The notes: generated from the letters alone by a model not told the origin. DNA of 64,000 nucleotides from Caballeronia catudaia (GCF_001544755.2 NZ_FCOF02000001.1:1-64000); one strand, 5' to 3'; positions 28,975 to 37,672 are shown, numbered from the stretch's first letter. Program-made: numbers and translations.

Positions 28975-29050
28975 GCGCCCGTAGCTCAATGGATAGAGTA
29001 CTGCCCTCCGAAGGCAGGGGTTGCTGGTTCGATCCCAGCCGGGCGCGCCA
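28975..29050 (+). tRNA. tRNA-Arg, anticodon CCG
   Basis: A complete cloverleaf of 76 bases including encoded CCA. The acceptor stem is GCGCCCG (28975-28981) with CGGGCGC (29040-29046), then discriminator G and CCA at 29048-29050. The anticodon stem is CTGCC (29001-29005) with GGCAG (29013-29017), and the loop gives anticodon CCG (29008-29010), reading CGG. The T-arm contains GGTTCGATCC. The gap before it (28649-28974) contains a GCGGGC-TCAG-GCCCGC palindrome near 28850 and nothing coding. Confidence 0.97.
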
Positions 29051-29071
29051 ATCGTCTCGAGAGAAGCGCCA

Positions 29072-30079
29072 TCATTCGACGACTCTTTTTCCGAGCACCG
29101 TCCCCCACTCAAACCCCATCCCCCTCAACCACCTCCGATACTCCACCGCCATCCGATCACATCGCTGATGCAGCTCCGCATCCGGATCGAGAGGCAAAAG
29201 CCGAGGCCATTGCGACTCCACGATCGGCGTGTCCTGCATCAAGATCTCCATATTGAAGTCATGAAGCTCGCGATCGCTGTGCACCGCATCGTCCTCATGA
29301 ATCGACACGAGCCATGCACGCGTCTCCGTCTGCGTGACCGGCGACGCCGCCAGCATGATATGCAACGCGCCCAGCCCGCCTGACGCCATCTTCGTGAGAC
29401 TCGCGACCAACGGCCGCTTCACGCGATACACGTAATCAATCATCGCGCCGCCGCCTTGCCCCGGCATCCCCGCAGGCTGCCAGTATCGGCATTGCCGCGC
29501 CTCGAGGCCGCCATCGACCGAAACGACTTCGTAGTCGCTCACCTCCGTGTGCGCCTCCTCACCGAGAATTCCCGCATGCACAAACGAGAAATGCGCCATA
29601 TCCAGAAAATTTTCGACGACGCGCGGCGCCGATGACCTCACCGTCCGCGGCGCGAGATTGATGCGCCTGCCACCTCGAATCGCGGCCTCGGGAAAGAAAT
29701 CGAGCGCATGCGCAGGTTCGCCGAAACACATCCACACGACGCCGTACTTCTCCTCGCTGACGAACGTCGTTGCGCAGGCGCGCTTCGCGGGCCGCAGTGA
29801 CGGATTCGACGGAATATGCAAGCACTGCCCTTCGATGTCGTAACGCCAGCCGTGATACGGACACACGATCTGATCGCGCATCACATGCCCGAGCGATAAC
29901 TGTGCGCCCCGATGCGGACAGTAATCGCGCCACACATGCGCCACGCCGATACTGTCGCGCCATACGACGATCCTTTCATCGGCAACGATGAAACCGCGCG
30001 CGCCGTCCTCCGGCACGTCTTCGCTATTGCAGACCGGCAGCCATTCGCTGGCGAGAGAAAGAAAAGATTCGTCGCGCAT
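29072..30079 (-). CDS. Rieske non-haem iron oxygenase, alpha-subunit type
   Basis: Predicted aromatic-ring or demethylating oxygenase of 335 residues. The Rieske 2Fe-2S site is CPHRG (C54, H56) and CPYHGW (C73, H76). The mononuclear iron site is visible in NFLDMAHFSFVHAG, with D160, H163 and H168. The layout is like VanA-type O-demethylases. Neither the reductase nor the ferredoxin subunit such enzymes need is nearby, so it must borrow one. ATG 30079 is chosen; GTG 30082 is equally open. It ends 21 bases from the tRNA gene. The substrate is unknown. Confidence 0.85.
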   Translation of the reverse strand: MRDESFLSLASEWLPVCNSEDVPEDGARGFIVADERIVVWRDSIGVAHVWRDYCPHRGAQLSLGHVMRDQIVCPYHGWRYDIEGQCLHIPSNPSLRPAKRACATTFVSEEKYGVVWMCFGEPAHALDFFPEAAIRGGRRINLAPRTVRSSAPRVVENFLDMAHFSFVHAGILGEEAHTEVSDYEVVSVDGGLEARQCRYWQPAGMPGQGGGAMIDYVYRVKRPLVASLTKMASGGLGALHIMLAASPVTQTETRAWLVSIHEDDAVHSDRELHDFNMEILMQDTPIVESQWPRLLPLDPDAELHQRCDRMAVEYRRWLRGMGFEWGTVLGKRVVE

Positions 30080-30255
30080 CACGGTGAAGTCGAAAAGGTC
30101 GTGCGAAAGCCGTACTTAGACGAAACACAGCATCTTCGCAAAACGTTGCAAAATAGCGGATCGCGCGCCCGATGCAACCTCACCGGCGCCGTGCGACGGG
30201 GCAGCAGTACATAACAGCAAGATAAAAGAAAGAAATCACCATCCAGGGGTTCAGT

Positions 30256-31350
30256 ATGGAGCAGGCGCATCAGCCGGCACGCCGGGGCCATGTCTTTCCA
30301 TGGTCAGGAAACCGGAATCCCGAACGCGAGCAGGCCACACTACGTGTCTGGATGGGTGCAGCGGTTCTGGTGGCCTACAGCGTCTTCTCCTGGCTCCATC
30401 CCTCGCGCGATGCACTGCTGGTCATGCGCATCATCGCGCTTTACGTGTCGTATGGCGCGATTACGCTGCTCATCCTGAGCCGCGCAACGTCGCCATCGCA
30501 GATACGTCTCACCGCGACGACCATCGCCGATCAGTCGATTCTGGGGCTCGCGCTCGCCGCGGGCGGCGCCGTCGCGCTGCCGCTCATCTGGGTGATGTTC
30601 TGGTTTCTGATCGGCTCGGGATGCCGTTACGGGAAGCGCACGCTCGCCGTCTCGTGCGCGACGGCGCTGGTCATCGTCGTGACGCTGGGCATCGGGCAGC
30701 CGTGGTGGAACGCGAATATCGCCGCCGCGATCGGGCTGGGTCTGAGCGTGCTGGCCGCGTCGGTGTATCTGAGCGTGCTCGTCGATCGTCTCGGAAACGC
30801 CAATCGCGTTCTCGCGCACCAGGCATCGACCGATCCGCTCACGGGACTGTCGAACCGTTACGCGCTCGAACAGATCGTCGATCGCGCGATGACCACGCCC
30901 GCAGCCGAAGGCGACGCCGCCACCGCGCTGCTGCTCATCGATCTCGACGGCTTCAAGGAAGTGAACGACACCTACGGTCACGCCGTCGGCGACATGCTGC
31001 TGCAATCCTTCGCGCAGTCGCTCGCCAGGCGCATGCGCAAGAGCGACACCACCGCGCGTCTGGGCGGCGACGAGTTCGTCGTGCTCGCGCATCAGGTGCG
31101 CGATCGCGCCGCGGTGCTCGCCGTCGCCGACAGCATCCATTCGGTGCTGGGCGCGATCACGTCGGTTCAGGAACGGCCGGTGTCGGTATCGGCGAGCATC
31201 GGCGCATGTCTGCTGTCCAGTGCGGCCGCCGCGCGTCAATCCGGCATGACCGCCGTGCTGCGCGCCGCCGACCGTGCGATGTATCGCGCGAAAAGTCTCG
31301 GCGAAGGTAAAACCGTGTTCGCCGAGACGCGCGACTTCGACACTAACTAA
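30256..31350 (+). CDS. Membrane-bound diguanylate cyclase (GGDEF)
   Basis: Makes c-di-GMP from two GTP. The 364-residue protein has about five to six predicted membrane segments in residues 30-185, an uncharacterised sensory region, then a complete GGDEF domain. The active-site motif GGDEF is at 270-274, and the product-inhibition site RxxD (RKSD, residues 261-264) is intact, so it should be an active and self-limited enzyme. It converges on fliA with a 10-base gap. A ycgR-type c-di-GMP receptor lies in the same window, which suggests, but does not show, that the two act on motility. Confidence 0.92.
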   Translation: MEQAHQPARRGHVFPWSGNRNPEREQATLRVWMGAAVLVAYSVFSWLHPSRDALLVMRIIALYVSYGAITLLILSRATSPSQIRLTATTIADQSILGLALAAGGAVALPLIWVMFWFLIGSGCRYGKRTLAVSCATALVIVVTLGIGQPWWNANIAAAIGLGLSVLAASVYLSVLVDRLGNANRVLAHQASTDPLTGLSNRYALEQIVDRAMTTPAAEGDAATALLLIDLDGFKEVNDTYGHAVGDMLLQSFAQSLARRMRKSDTTARLGGDEFVVLAHQVRDRAAVLAVADSIHSVLGAITSVQERPVSVSASIGACLLSSAAAARQSGMTAVLRAADRAMYRAKSLGEGKTVFAETRDFDTN

Positions 31351-31360
31351 ATCAAAAGCC

Positions 31361-32092
31361 TCAAGCCTCGACGGTCGTCCAGGACTGCTCGCGCAGCTTC
31401 GTGCGCAGACGTGCGACCGCCTGGCTGTGCAACTGACACACGCGCGATTCGCTCACTTCCATCACCGCGCCGATTTCGCGCAGGTTCAGGCCGCGTTCGT
31501 AGTAAAGGCTCATCAGCAGCTTTTCGCGTTCCGGCAGCTTGTCGATGGCTTCGATCAGCGCGCCGCGCAGGCTGTCATCGAGCAGCGCGGACAGCGGGTC
31601 CGAACGATCGACGCAATAGCGATCGAGGAACGGCTCGTCGTCGGCGGAGCGGTCGAAGTCTTCGTAGTAGATCAGCTGGCTGCCGTGCAGATCCTGCAGC
31701 ATCGACTGATACTCGTCGAGCGGCAGCTTCATGTGGTCCGCGATTTCCATCTCGCTCGCCGAGCGGCCGAGATTCTGCTCGACCTTGTGCACCGCCGATT
31801 CCACTTCGCGCGACGTCTTGCGCATGCTGCGCGGCAGCCAGTCGTTCGCGCGCAGCTCGTCGAGCATCGCGCCGCGGATACGCTGGCTCGCGTAGGTTTC
31901 GAACTGCGCGCCCTGATCTTCCTTGTAGCGGCCAGCCGCGTCCAGGAGGCCGATCATGCCGGCCTGAATCAGATCGTCGAGATCGACGCTCGCCGGCATC
32001 TTGGCGACGAGCTGAAGCCCCAGCCGGCGAACGAGCGGTGCATATTTCGTCAGCACTTCCGACTGTGAGAGTTTGCCTTGGGCGTTATACAT
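31361..32092 (-). CDS. fliA: FliA, flagellar sigma-28 factor
   Basis: RNA polymerase sigma factor for late flagellar genes. The 243-residue protein has region 2 (YAPLVRRLGLQLVAKMPASVDLDDLIQAGMIGLLDAAGRYKEDQGAQFETYASQRIRGAMLDELR) and region 4 with the LNLREIGAVMEVSESRVCQLHSQAVARLR helix-turn-helix. ATG 32092 follows an AGGTGA site at the right distance; GTG 32101 lies within that site. It is the last gene of flhF-flhG-fliA, 18 bases after flhG. Two good promoters for it are visible here, before ycgR and flgM. FlgM is its inhibitor. Confidence 0.97.
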   Translation of the reverse strand: MYNAQGKLSQSEVLTKYAPLVRRLGLQLVAKMPASVDLDDLIQAGMIGLLDAAGRYKEDQGAQFETYASQRIRGAMLDELRANDWLPRSMRKTSREVESAVHKVEQNLGRSASEMEIADHMKLPLDEYQSMLQDLHGSQLIYYEDFDRSADDEPFLDRYCVDRSDPLSALLDDSLRGALIEAIDKLPEREKLLMSLYYERGLNLREIGAVMEVSESRVCQLHSQAVARLRTKLREQSWTTVEA

Positions 32093-32110
32093 CTTGGTCA
32101 CCTATCTTGT

Positions 32111-33040
32111 TCACATCGACGCCGTGCTGCTCATTGCAAGGTCGTGAAACGCGGCCGCTCGTCGCGCCGCCTCCCGCCCACCCTGTTCAGAGTCGCCAAC
32201 CGGAATTTGCGCGTCTGCCTGGCGGCCCGCTGCGCGCATGTACTGCGCGGGACGCATCGGCCAGTGGAGGAGCTCGGCCGCAATCGCGCGGTAGTCGCGT
32301 GCCGCGGCCGTGGCCGGGAACGCTTCGACTGCGCAGCGTGAGAGTTCCTTCGCCCGAGCGACGCGCGCATCCTCGGACACAAATCCCGCCTGCATGAGCG
32401 ACACGGCCAGATACCGGCTCGCGACGCCCGACAGGTTGTCGAACGCGACCGCCGCGTCAGCCGGGTTCTGCACGTGATTGATGAGCACGCGGAACTGGCC
32501 GATCGCATGGGCGTAGTGCAGGCGCTTCATGCACGCATACGCTTCGGTGATCGCCGACGCGGCTACCCGCGTCACAATGAGAACGTCATGCGCCTGCGCC
32601 GCGAGTGTCGACAGCGCGCCGTGGCGATCGAGTTGCGCGTCGATCAGCACGATATCCGCAGGACCGTCGAGCAATGCGCGGCACTGCGCGGCATCGTGGA
32701 CGATGCGTTCATCGCGGGACGCCGCGATCAGCGAGAACCCTAACGGCGTGCGCTCGACGACGTCCGCAAGCGCGCGGCGGCCGGACATCACCGCTGCAAG
32801 CGCGCCCGCATCATCGAGGCCCGTGAGACGGCTGACCGATCCCGCGTCGCGATGCTCGTCGATCACGAGCACGTCCTTGCCATGCACGGACAGCGCCGCG
32901 CCGAGGTTCACCACCGCCGACGTGCATCCGATGCCCGCCGGCCCGCCCGCGACCGCCACCACGCGCGAACCGGCGCGCGTGAGGAGCCGTCGCAGACCTT
33001 CCGCCTGGTCGAGCACTAACTTATCCAAAGTGCACCCCAT
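32111..33040 (-). CDS. flhG: FlhG/FleN, MinD-like flagellar number regulator with degenerate P-loop
   Basis: In related bacteria FlhG limits flagellar number and stimulates the GTPase FlhF. The 309-residue protein begins MGCTLDKLVLDQAEGLRRLL, a normal FlhG start with the DQAxGLR motif that contacts FlhF. The deviant Walker A motif, normally GKGGxGKT, reads GPAGIGCT (residues 33-40), so both lysines are missing. The later switch-region aspartates are also displaced (VIDEHRDAGS). It may therefore not hydrolyse ATP. It overlaps flhF by 20 bases. The C-terminal 40 residues are Ala/Arg-rich and unconserved. Confidence 0.88.
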   Translation of the reverse strand: MGCTLDKLVLDQAEGLRRLLTRAGSRVVAVAGGPAGIGCTSAVVNLGAALSVHGKDVLVIDEHRDAGSVSRLTGLDDAGALAAVMSGRRALADVVERTPLGFSLIAASRDERIVHDAAQCRALLDGPADIVLIDAQLDRHGALSTLAAQAHDVLIVTRVAASAITEAYACMKRLHYAHAIGQFRVLINHVQNPADAAVAFDNLSGVASRYLAVSLMQAGFVSEDARVARAKELSRCAVEAFPATAAARDYRAIAAELLHWPMRPAQYMRAAGRQADAQIPVGDSEQGGREAARRAAAFHDLAMSSTASM

Positions 33041-34793
33041 GCATTTCGGTCGTGGCGCGCGCGGACAATGCGGAGAGCAGCGCCGGCACTTCTTCGTCCT
33101 GCGGCACGAACGGCGAACCGTCGCGCGGAATGCAGAACGCGCTCTTGATGAGAAAACGCTTCGTCGCGACGTACAGGTTCTCCGGCACCTTCTGGCCGGT
33201 CGACACGTAATGCACCGGCAGCTTGTAGCGGATGACCGTATCGAGCACGCCGCCGAGATTCGTTGCTTCGTCGAGCTTCGTGAGAATGCAGCCCGCGAGC
33301 GGCGGCTGATCCGGCGCGCTCTTGTAGGCCTGCACGACTTCGTTGAGCGTGTCGCCGTGGCTGGTCGCGTTGAGCAGCAGGATGCGTTGCACCGGCTGGC
33401 CCGCGCCGCACAGCATCGCGATCTGGTCGGAGACCATGCGATCGCGCTGGCTCATGCCGATGGTGTCGATCAGCACGATATGTTTGTTGCGCAGCTCGGA
33501 CAGCGCGAGTTGCAGGTCGGCGGCGTCCTTCACCGCGTGAACCGATACGCCGAGAATCTTGCCGAAGATGCGCAGTTGCTCGTGCGCGCCGATCCGGTAG
33601 CTGTCGGTCGTGAGCAGCGCGACCTTGCTCGCGCCGAAGCGCATCACGCAGCGCGCCGCGAGCTTCGCGGTCGTCGTCGTCTTGCCGACGCCCGTCGGGC
33701 CCATCAGCGCGAACGCGCCGCCGCGTTCCATCAGCGCGTCTTCGCTGTCCATCACCGGGATATTCGATTCGAGCACTTGCTGCACCCACTCGAGCGCGCC
33801 TTCGACGCTCTCCATCTCCGGCATGTTCTCCACCATCATGCGAACGAGCTGCGCGGAGAAACCGGCCGAGAAAAGACGCTTCGTGAGCGCGCTGCCCGTC
33901 GGGTTGCGGCGCTGACGCTCACCCCAGAGCAGACCGGAGAAATGCTCTTCCATCATCGTGCGCATCGACGAAAGCTCGTTCATCACGGTTTCGTTGACGA
34001 CCTGCTCCATGCGTGCGCGGATCGCTTCCGTGACGACGGCCGCCGCGTTCGCGGGCAAGCCTTCGAATGCGCTTTCCTTCGATGCAGGCGCGGCGCCCGC
34101 TTCGGGCGCATCCGCTTGCGGCGCGCTCGCGTTGATCTTCTGCGCGGCGCGGCGCGCGGCGACCTGAGCGGCTTCGCGCGCCCAGCCGGGCGTTTCGACT
34201 TTAGGTTCGATGGCAGCTTCAGCGCGCTTCGCTTGCTGGCGCACCGCGTACTTGCCCGTTTCCGGCGCTTTCTCGACGCGCGCTTCCTGCGCCGACACCT
34301 GCACCGGCACGCCCATGCCGCGAGCGATCGCCGCGGACGCCGTCAGCGGACGGTTCGACGGCATCGACGCCTGCTGCGCGATGCGCTTTGCGTGCTCGAT
34401 CAGCCACGGATTCGTGTCGGCCATCGTGCGCGGCGCTTCGTTGTCGGAATGCGTTTCGGGCTCGGCGTGAAATTCATCGTCGACATCGGTGTTCGCGCCG
34501 AAAACCGACGAAAACACGTCGCCGCTCGCATAAGGATTCGCGGCGGATTGTCGGACCGGCATCGTCGCTGCGGCGGCGGCCAGCGCGGCGCGCGACGTGC
34601 CGGACGAACGCACGACCTGTTCCTTCGCGGCGGGCGAGATCGATGCGATATCGCTGTCCGCGACACCGACGATTTCGACGGAGCCATCATCCAGTGTGCG
34701 ATTGGACAACACCACGGCATCGGGGCCGAGCGCTTCACGAACCTGGCGCAATGCGTCGCGGCTGTTCGCGCCGATGAATTTACGAATGTTCAA
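33021..34793 (-). CDS. flhF: FlhF, SRP-type GTPase for flagellar placement
   Basis: Guides the first flagellar basal-body proteins to the pole or assembly site. It has the B domain start NIRKFIGANSRDALRQVREALGPDAVVLSNR, a long Ala-rich middle region (about residues 60-300), and the NG domains with P-loop GPTGVGKTTTTAK, the DTIGMSQRD G3-type motif and TKLDEA. The conserved start suggests TTG 34793 (590 residues), with a GGGGG upstream. ATG 34880 with AGGTGA would add a Ser-rich 29-residue leader, and 34979 is also open. It is separated from flhA by about 18 kb and lies on the opposite strand, which is unusual. Confidence 0.9.
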   Translation of the reverse strand: MNIRKFIGANSRDALRQVREALGPDAVVLSNRTLDDGSVEIVGVADSDIASISPAAKEQVVRSSGTSRAALAAAAATMPVRQSAANPYASGDVFSSVFGANTDVDDEFHAEPETHSDNEAPRTMADTNPWLIEHAKRIAQQASMPSNRPLTASAAIARGMGVPVQVSAQEARVEKAPETGKYAVRQQAKRAEAAIEPKVETPGWAREAAQVAARRAAQKINASAPQADAPEAGAAPASKESAFEGLPANAAAVVTEAIRARMEQVVNETVMNELSSMRTMMEEHFSGLLWGERQRRNPTGSALTKRLFSAGFSAQLVRMMVENMPEMESVEGALEWVQQVLESNIPVMDSEDALMERGGAFALMGPTGVGKTTTTAKLAARCVMRFGASKVALLTTDSYRIGAHEQLRIFGKILGVSVHAVKDAADLQLALSELRNKHIVLIDTIGMSQRDRMVSDQIAMLCGAGQPVQRILLLNATSHGDTLNEVVQAYKSAPDQPPLAGCILTKLDEATNLGGVLDTVIRYKLPVHYVSTGQKVPENLYVATKRFLIKSAFCIPRDGSPFVPQDEEVPALLSALSARATTEMHGVHFG

Positions 34794-35106
34794 ACTTGCC
34801 CCCGATGAGGTATGAGACTGCGATCTTTGCGAGGCGGACCCACTTGGCTCGTTGCCGTGTCCGCTTTTCAGTGAACCCATTATTACGAACTTCACCTGTC
34901 GTCCATCGCTGGATAAAAGGTGAGAAAAAGGGGTATTTCGGCTGATGGGAATGCAGCGCCGGGTTGGTCGGCTGCGCACACCGGAAAAAGATTCCGCCTC
35001 GCTTCTCGCCCGACTTCGGCGTGACAGCGTAAGCTCTAGGGCAATTCGCTCACGGTCCGGCTCGCATCCACGACGGTCCGGACATTAAAAAAGGAGACTT
35101 CTTCGC
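34794..35106. other. Gap between divergent flhF and the ThDP enzyme gene
   Basis: 313 bases holding the promoters of both divergent genes, which I could not pinpoint. A direct repeat ACGGTCCGG occurs at about 35053 and 35078, and AAAAAAGGAGA at about 35088-35098 is the ribosome site of the gene starting at 35107. If the flh region was inverted, the right breakpoint lies in this gap. Confidence 0.5.
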
Positions 35107-36795
35107 ATGGCGTCCGCTGTCCCCGCTCAGATTCAGACCACCGGTGCGCGTCTTCTCGTCGATGCGCTCGTGCATCACGGCGTCGAACGCGTGTTTTGCG
35201 TGCCCGGAGAAAGCTTCCTTGCGGTGCTCGATTCCCTGCACGACGAAACGTCGCAGGTCCAGACGATCGTCTGCCGTCACGAAGCGGCCGCGGCGAACAT
35301 GGCCGAAGCGGTCGGCAAGCTGACGGGCCGGCCGGGCATCGCGATCGTCACGCGCGGGCCGGGCGCAACGCACGCGTCGATCGGCGTGCACACCGCGTTT
35401 CAGGATTCGACGCCGATGATCCTGCTCATCGGGCAATGCGCGCGGGAGCACATGGATCGCGAGGCGTTCCAGGAAATCGACTATCGGCGGATGTTCGGGC
35501 AGATGGCGAAGTGGGTCGCGCAAATCGACGATCCGCGCCGCGTGCCGGAATATATGAGTCATGCGTTCCACGCGGCGACGTCGGGCCGTCCGGGTCCGGT
35601 CGTGCTCGCGCTGCCGGAAGACATGCTGACCGAAGCCGTCGACGCCGCGCCGCCCGCACCGCGTTATCAGCGCGTGGCGGCATCGCCGTCGGCGGCGCAG
35701 ATCGAACGCTTGCGCGAATTGCTCGCGAACGCGAAGAAGCCGTTCGTGATCGCAGGCGGAAGCGGCTGGACGACCGAGGCGACGCAGGATTTCGCGCGCT
35801 TCGTCGAGCAGTGGAAACTGCCGGTGGGCTGCGCCTTCCGCTATCAGGACACGCTCTCCAACGAGCATCCGAACTATGCGGGCGATGTCGGCCTCGGTAT
35901 CAATCCGGCGCTCGCCGCGCGCGTGCGCGACGCCGACGTGCTCTTCGTGCTCGGCCCGCGCATGGGCGAATCGACGACGGGCGGCTACACGCTGCTCGAC
36001 ATCCCGAAGACGAAGCAGACGCTCATCCACGTGCATCAGGGCGCGGAGGAGCTCGGGCGCGTCTATAGCGCCGATCTGCCGATCGTGTCGGGCATGCCGG
36101 AGATCGCGTCTCTCCTGGCCGCTTTGCAGCCGCCCGCCAGCATGTCATGGGACGGCAGCGCGGAAACCGCACGCGCGGCCTATCTCGAATGGCGCACGCC
36201 GCGCCCGATGCTCGGCGACGTTCAACTCGGCGAGATCATGCGCCAGCTCGCGGAGACGATTCCCGCCGACTCGATCCTCACGAACGGCGCGGGCAATTAC
36301 GCGACGTGGCTGCATCGGCACTATTCGTATCGGCATTTCAGATCGCAGGTCGCGCCGACGAGCGGTGCGATGGGCTATGGCGTGCCCGCCGCGATCGCCG
36401 CGAAGTCGCTGTATCCGGAGCGCACGGTGATCGCGTTCGCGGGCGACGGCTGCTTCATGATGTCGAGCAACGAGATCGCCACGGCGATGCAGTACGGGTT
36501 AGGGGTGATTTTCATCGTCGTGAACAACGCGCAGTACGGCACGATTCGCATGCATCAGGAGCGGCATTATCCGAATCGCGTGCACGGCACGGGGCTCACG
36601 AATCCGGACTTCGTTGCGTATGCGCGCGCGTTCGGGGCCCACGGCGAGCTCGTCGAAACGACGGATCAGTTCATGCCCGCGTTCGAGCGCGCGCAGGCGT
36701 CGGGACTGCCGGCGGTCATCGAGATCCGTATTCCGCAGGATCAGAGCACGCCGGGCGCGACACTCGAACAAATTCGCCAGCAAGGGCAGCGCTAA
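35107..36795 (+). CDS. Thiamine-diphosphate-dependent enzyme, acetolactate synthase-like
   Basis: A cytoplasmic ThDP enzyme of 562 residues in the acetohydroxyacid synthase / pyruvate decarboxylase superfamily. The catalytic Glu is E59 in CRHEAAAANMAEA. The ThDP-Mg motif runs from GDG (446-448) to NN about 27 residues on, in VIFIVVNNAQYG. The central FAD/structural domain is present. It has no regulatory subunit beside it and lacks the flanking ilv genes, so it may not be the biosynthetic enzyme. Glyoxylate carboligase, sulfoacetaldehyde- or benzoylformate-type activities are alternatives. AAAAAAGGAGA precedes the ATG. Confidence 0.85.
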   Translation: MASAVPAQIQTTGARLLVDALVHHGVERVFCVPGESFLAVLDSLHDETSQVQTIVCRHEAAAANMAEAVGKLTGRPGIAIVTRGPGATHASIGVHTAFQDSTPMILLIGQCAREHMDREAFQEIDYRRMFGQMAKWVAQIDDPRRVPEYMSHAFHAATSGRPGPVVLALPEDMLTEAVDAAPPAPRYQRVAASPSAAQIERLRELLANAKKPFVIAGGSGWTTEATQDFARFVEQWKLPVGCAFRYQDTLSNEHPNYAGDVGLGINPALAARVRDADVLFVLGPRMGESTTGGYTLLDIPKTKQTLIHVHQGAEELGRVYSADLPIVSGMPEIASLLAALQPPASMSWDGSAETARAAYLEWRTPRPMLGDVQLGEIMRQLAETIPADSILTNGAGNYATWLHRHYSYRHFRSQVAPTSGAMGYGVPAAIAAKSLYPERTVIAFAGDGCFMMSSNEIATAMQYGLGVIFIVVNNAQYGTIRMHQERHYPNRVHGTGLTNPDFVAYARAFGAHGELVETTDQFMPAFERAQASGLPAVIEIRIPQDQSTPGATLEQIRQQGQR

Positions 36796-36825
36796 GAGAC
36801 AAACTTTCGATCTGCTTGCGGCACG

Positions 36826-36867
36826 CTCCCGGTGGCAGTAGAGTAGCCAGTTCGAAACCACCGGGAG
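36826..36867 (+). promoter_or_regulatory. Hairpin covering the ribosome binding site of the PepSY gene
   Basis: CTCCCGGTGG (36826-36835) pairs perfectly with CCACCGGGAG (36858-36867) over a 22-base loop. The right arm ends in GGGAG, the likely ribosome site six bases before ATG 36874. The stem would hide this site in the message. No T-run follows, so it does not look like a terminator of the upstream gene. Confidence 0.55.
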
Positions 36868-36873
36868 TTAGCG

Positions 36874-37137
36874 ATGCTTAGGGTTCTGGCTTTGTCGTTG
36901 GCATTGAGTTTTTCGGGCGCGGCGTTCGCGAAAGCGGATTGCACGGCGCATCCGAAGAGCGAATGGATGAAGGAATCGGATGCCAAGGCGCAGCTCGAAG
37001 CCCAGGGCTACAAGATTCGCAAATTCAAGGTCGATGGAAACTGCTACGAGATCTACGGCCACAACAAGGACGGCAAGAAGGTCGAGATCTATTACGACAC
37101 GAAGACGCTGGCTGTCGTGAAGTCGGAAGTCGAATGA
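36874..37137 (+). CDS. Small periplasmic PepSY-domain protein
   Basis: An 87-residue exported protein: signal peptide in residues 1-19 (ending AFA), then a single PepSY domain with the typical SDAKAQLEAQGYKIRKFKVDGNCYEIYGHNKDGKKVEIYYDTKTLAVVK. Two Cys (C23 and C57) could form a disulfide. PepSY proteins are thought to bind or inhibit periplasmic partners, or to accompany cytochromes. Here it precedes a cytochrome b561 gene by 10 bases, so the two are almost certainly co-transcribed. Its exact role is unknown. Confidence 0.85.
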   Translation: MLRVLALSLALSFSGAAFAKADCTAHPKSEWMKESDAKAQLEAQGYKIRKFKVDGNCYEIYGHNKDGKKVEIYYDTKTLAVVKSEVE

Positions 37138-37147
37138 CGCTCACGCA

Positions 37148-37651
37148 GTGAAAGTCTGGGACGGCTTCGTCCGGCTCACGCACTGGGCCGTCGCGGGCAT
37201 CGTGCTGTGGAATCTGTTCGGACCGACGGATTCCACGCATCGCTTATTGGGTTATATCGCGGCGGGGCTGGTCGTTGCGCGGATCGCGTGGGGCTTCGCC
37301 GGACCGCGTCATGCGCGGTTTTCCGCGTGGTGGCCGACGTTTTCACATCTCGTCGAATATCTGCGCTCGCTCGCGAAGGGCAAGCCGATACATCACCTGT
37401 CGCACAATCCGCTCGGCGGGGTGATGGCGCTCTTGCTGTGGTTCCTGATTCTCGCGCTCGCGGTGTCCGGCTGGATCATGCGGCTCGATGCGTTCTGGGG
37501 CGAAGACTGGCCGCGGGAGATTCATGCGTGGCTGTCGATTGCCGTCGAGGTTTGCGTGTGCCTCCATGTCGTCGCGGCGATTTTGATGAGCCTGTGGACG
37601 CGGGAGAATTTGATTCGGGCGATGGTGACGGGCAACAAAAAAGCCCCGTGA
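37148..37651 (+). CDS. Cytochrome b561-family membrane protein
   Basis: A 167-residue di-haem b membrane electron carrier. It starts at GTG 37148 with VWDGFVRLTHWAVAGIVLWN, the typical opening of the cytochrome b561/YdhU-like family. There are four membrane segments. Histidines likely to bind haem are those in RLTHW (first helix), HRLLG (second), and the two in REIHAW and CLHVV near the end. Paired with the PepSY gene, it may pass electrons from quinol to a periplasmic acceptor. The gene ends inside the following bidirectional terminator. Confidence 0.88.
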   Translation: MKVWDGFVRLTHWAVAGIVLWNLFGPTDSTHRLLGYIAAGLVVARIAWGFAGPRHARFSAWWPTFSHLVEYLRSLAKGKPIHHLSHNPLGGVMALLLWFLILALAVSGWIMRLDAFWGEDWPREIHAWLSIAVEVCVCLHVVAAILMSLWTRENLIRAMVTGNKKAP

Positions 37652-37672
37652 CCTGAATCACGAGGCTTTCTT
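37636..37672. terminator. Bidirectional terminator between cytochrome b561 and the LivJ-type gene
   Basis: AAGCC-C-CGTGA and TCACG-A-GGCTT (37641-37668) form an 11-position stem with one mismatch and a 6-base loop. A-run AAAAAA lies on the left and TTTCTT on the right, so it works for both convergent genes. It overlaps the b561 stop codon. Confidence 0.8.
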
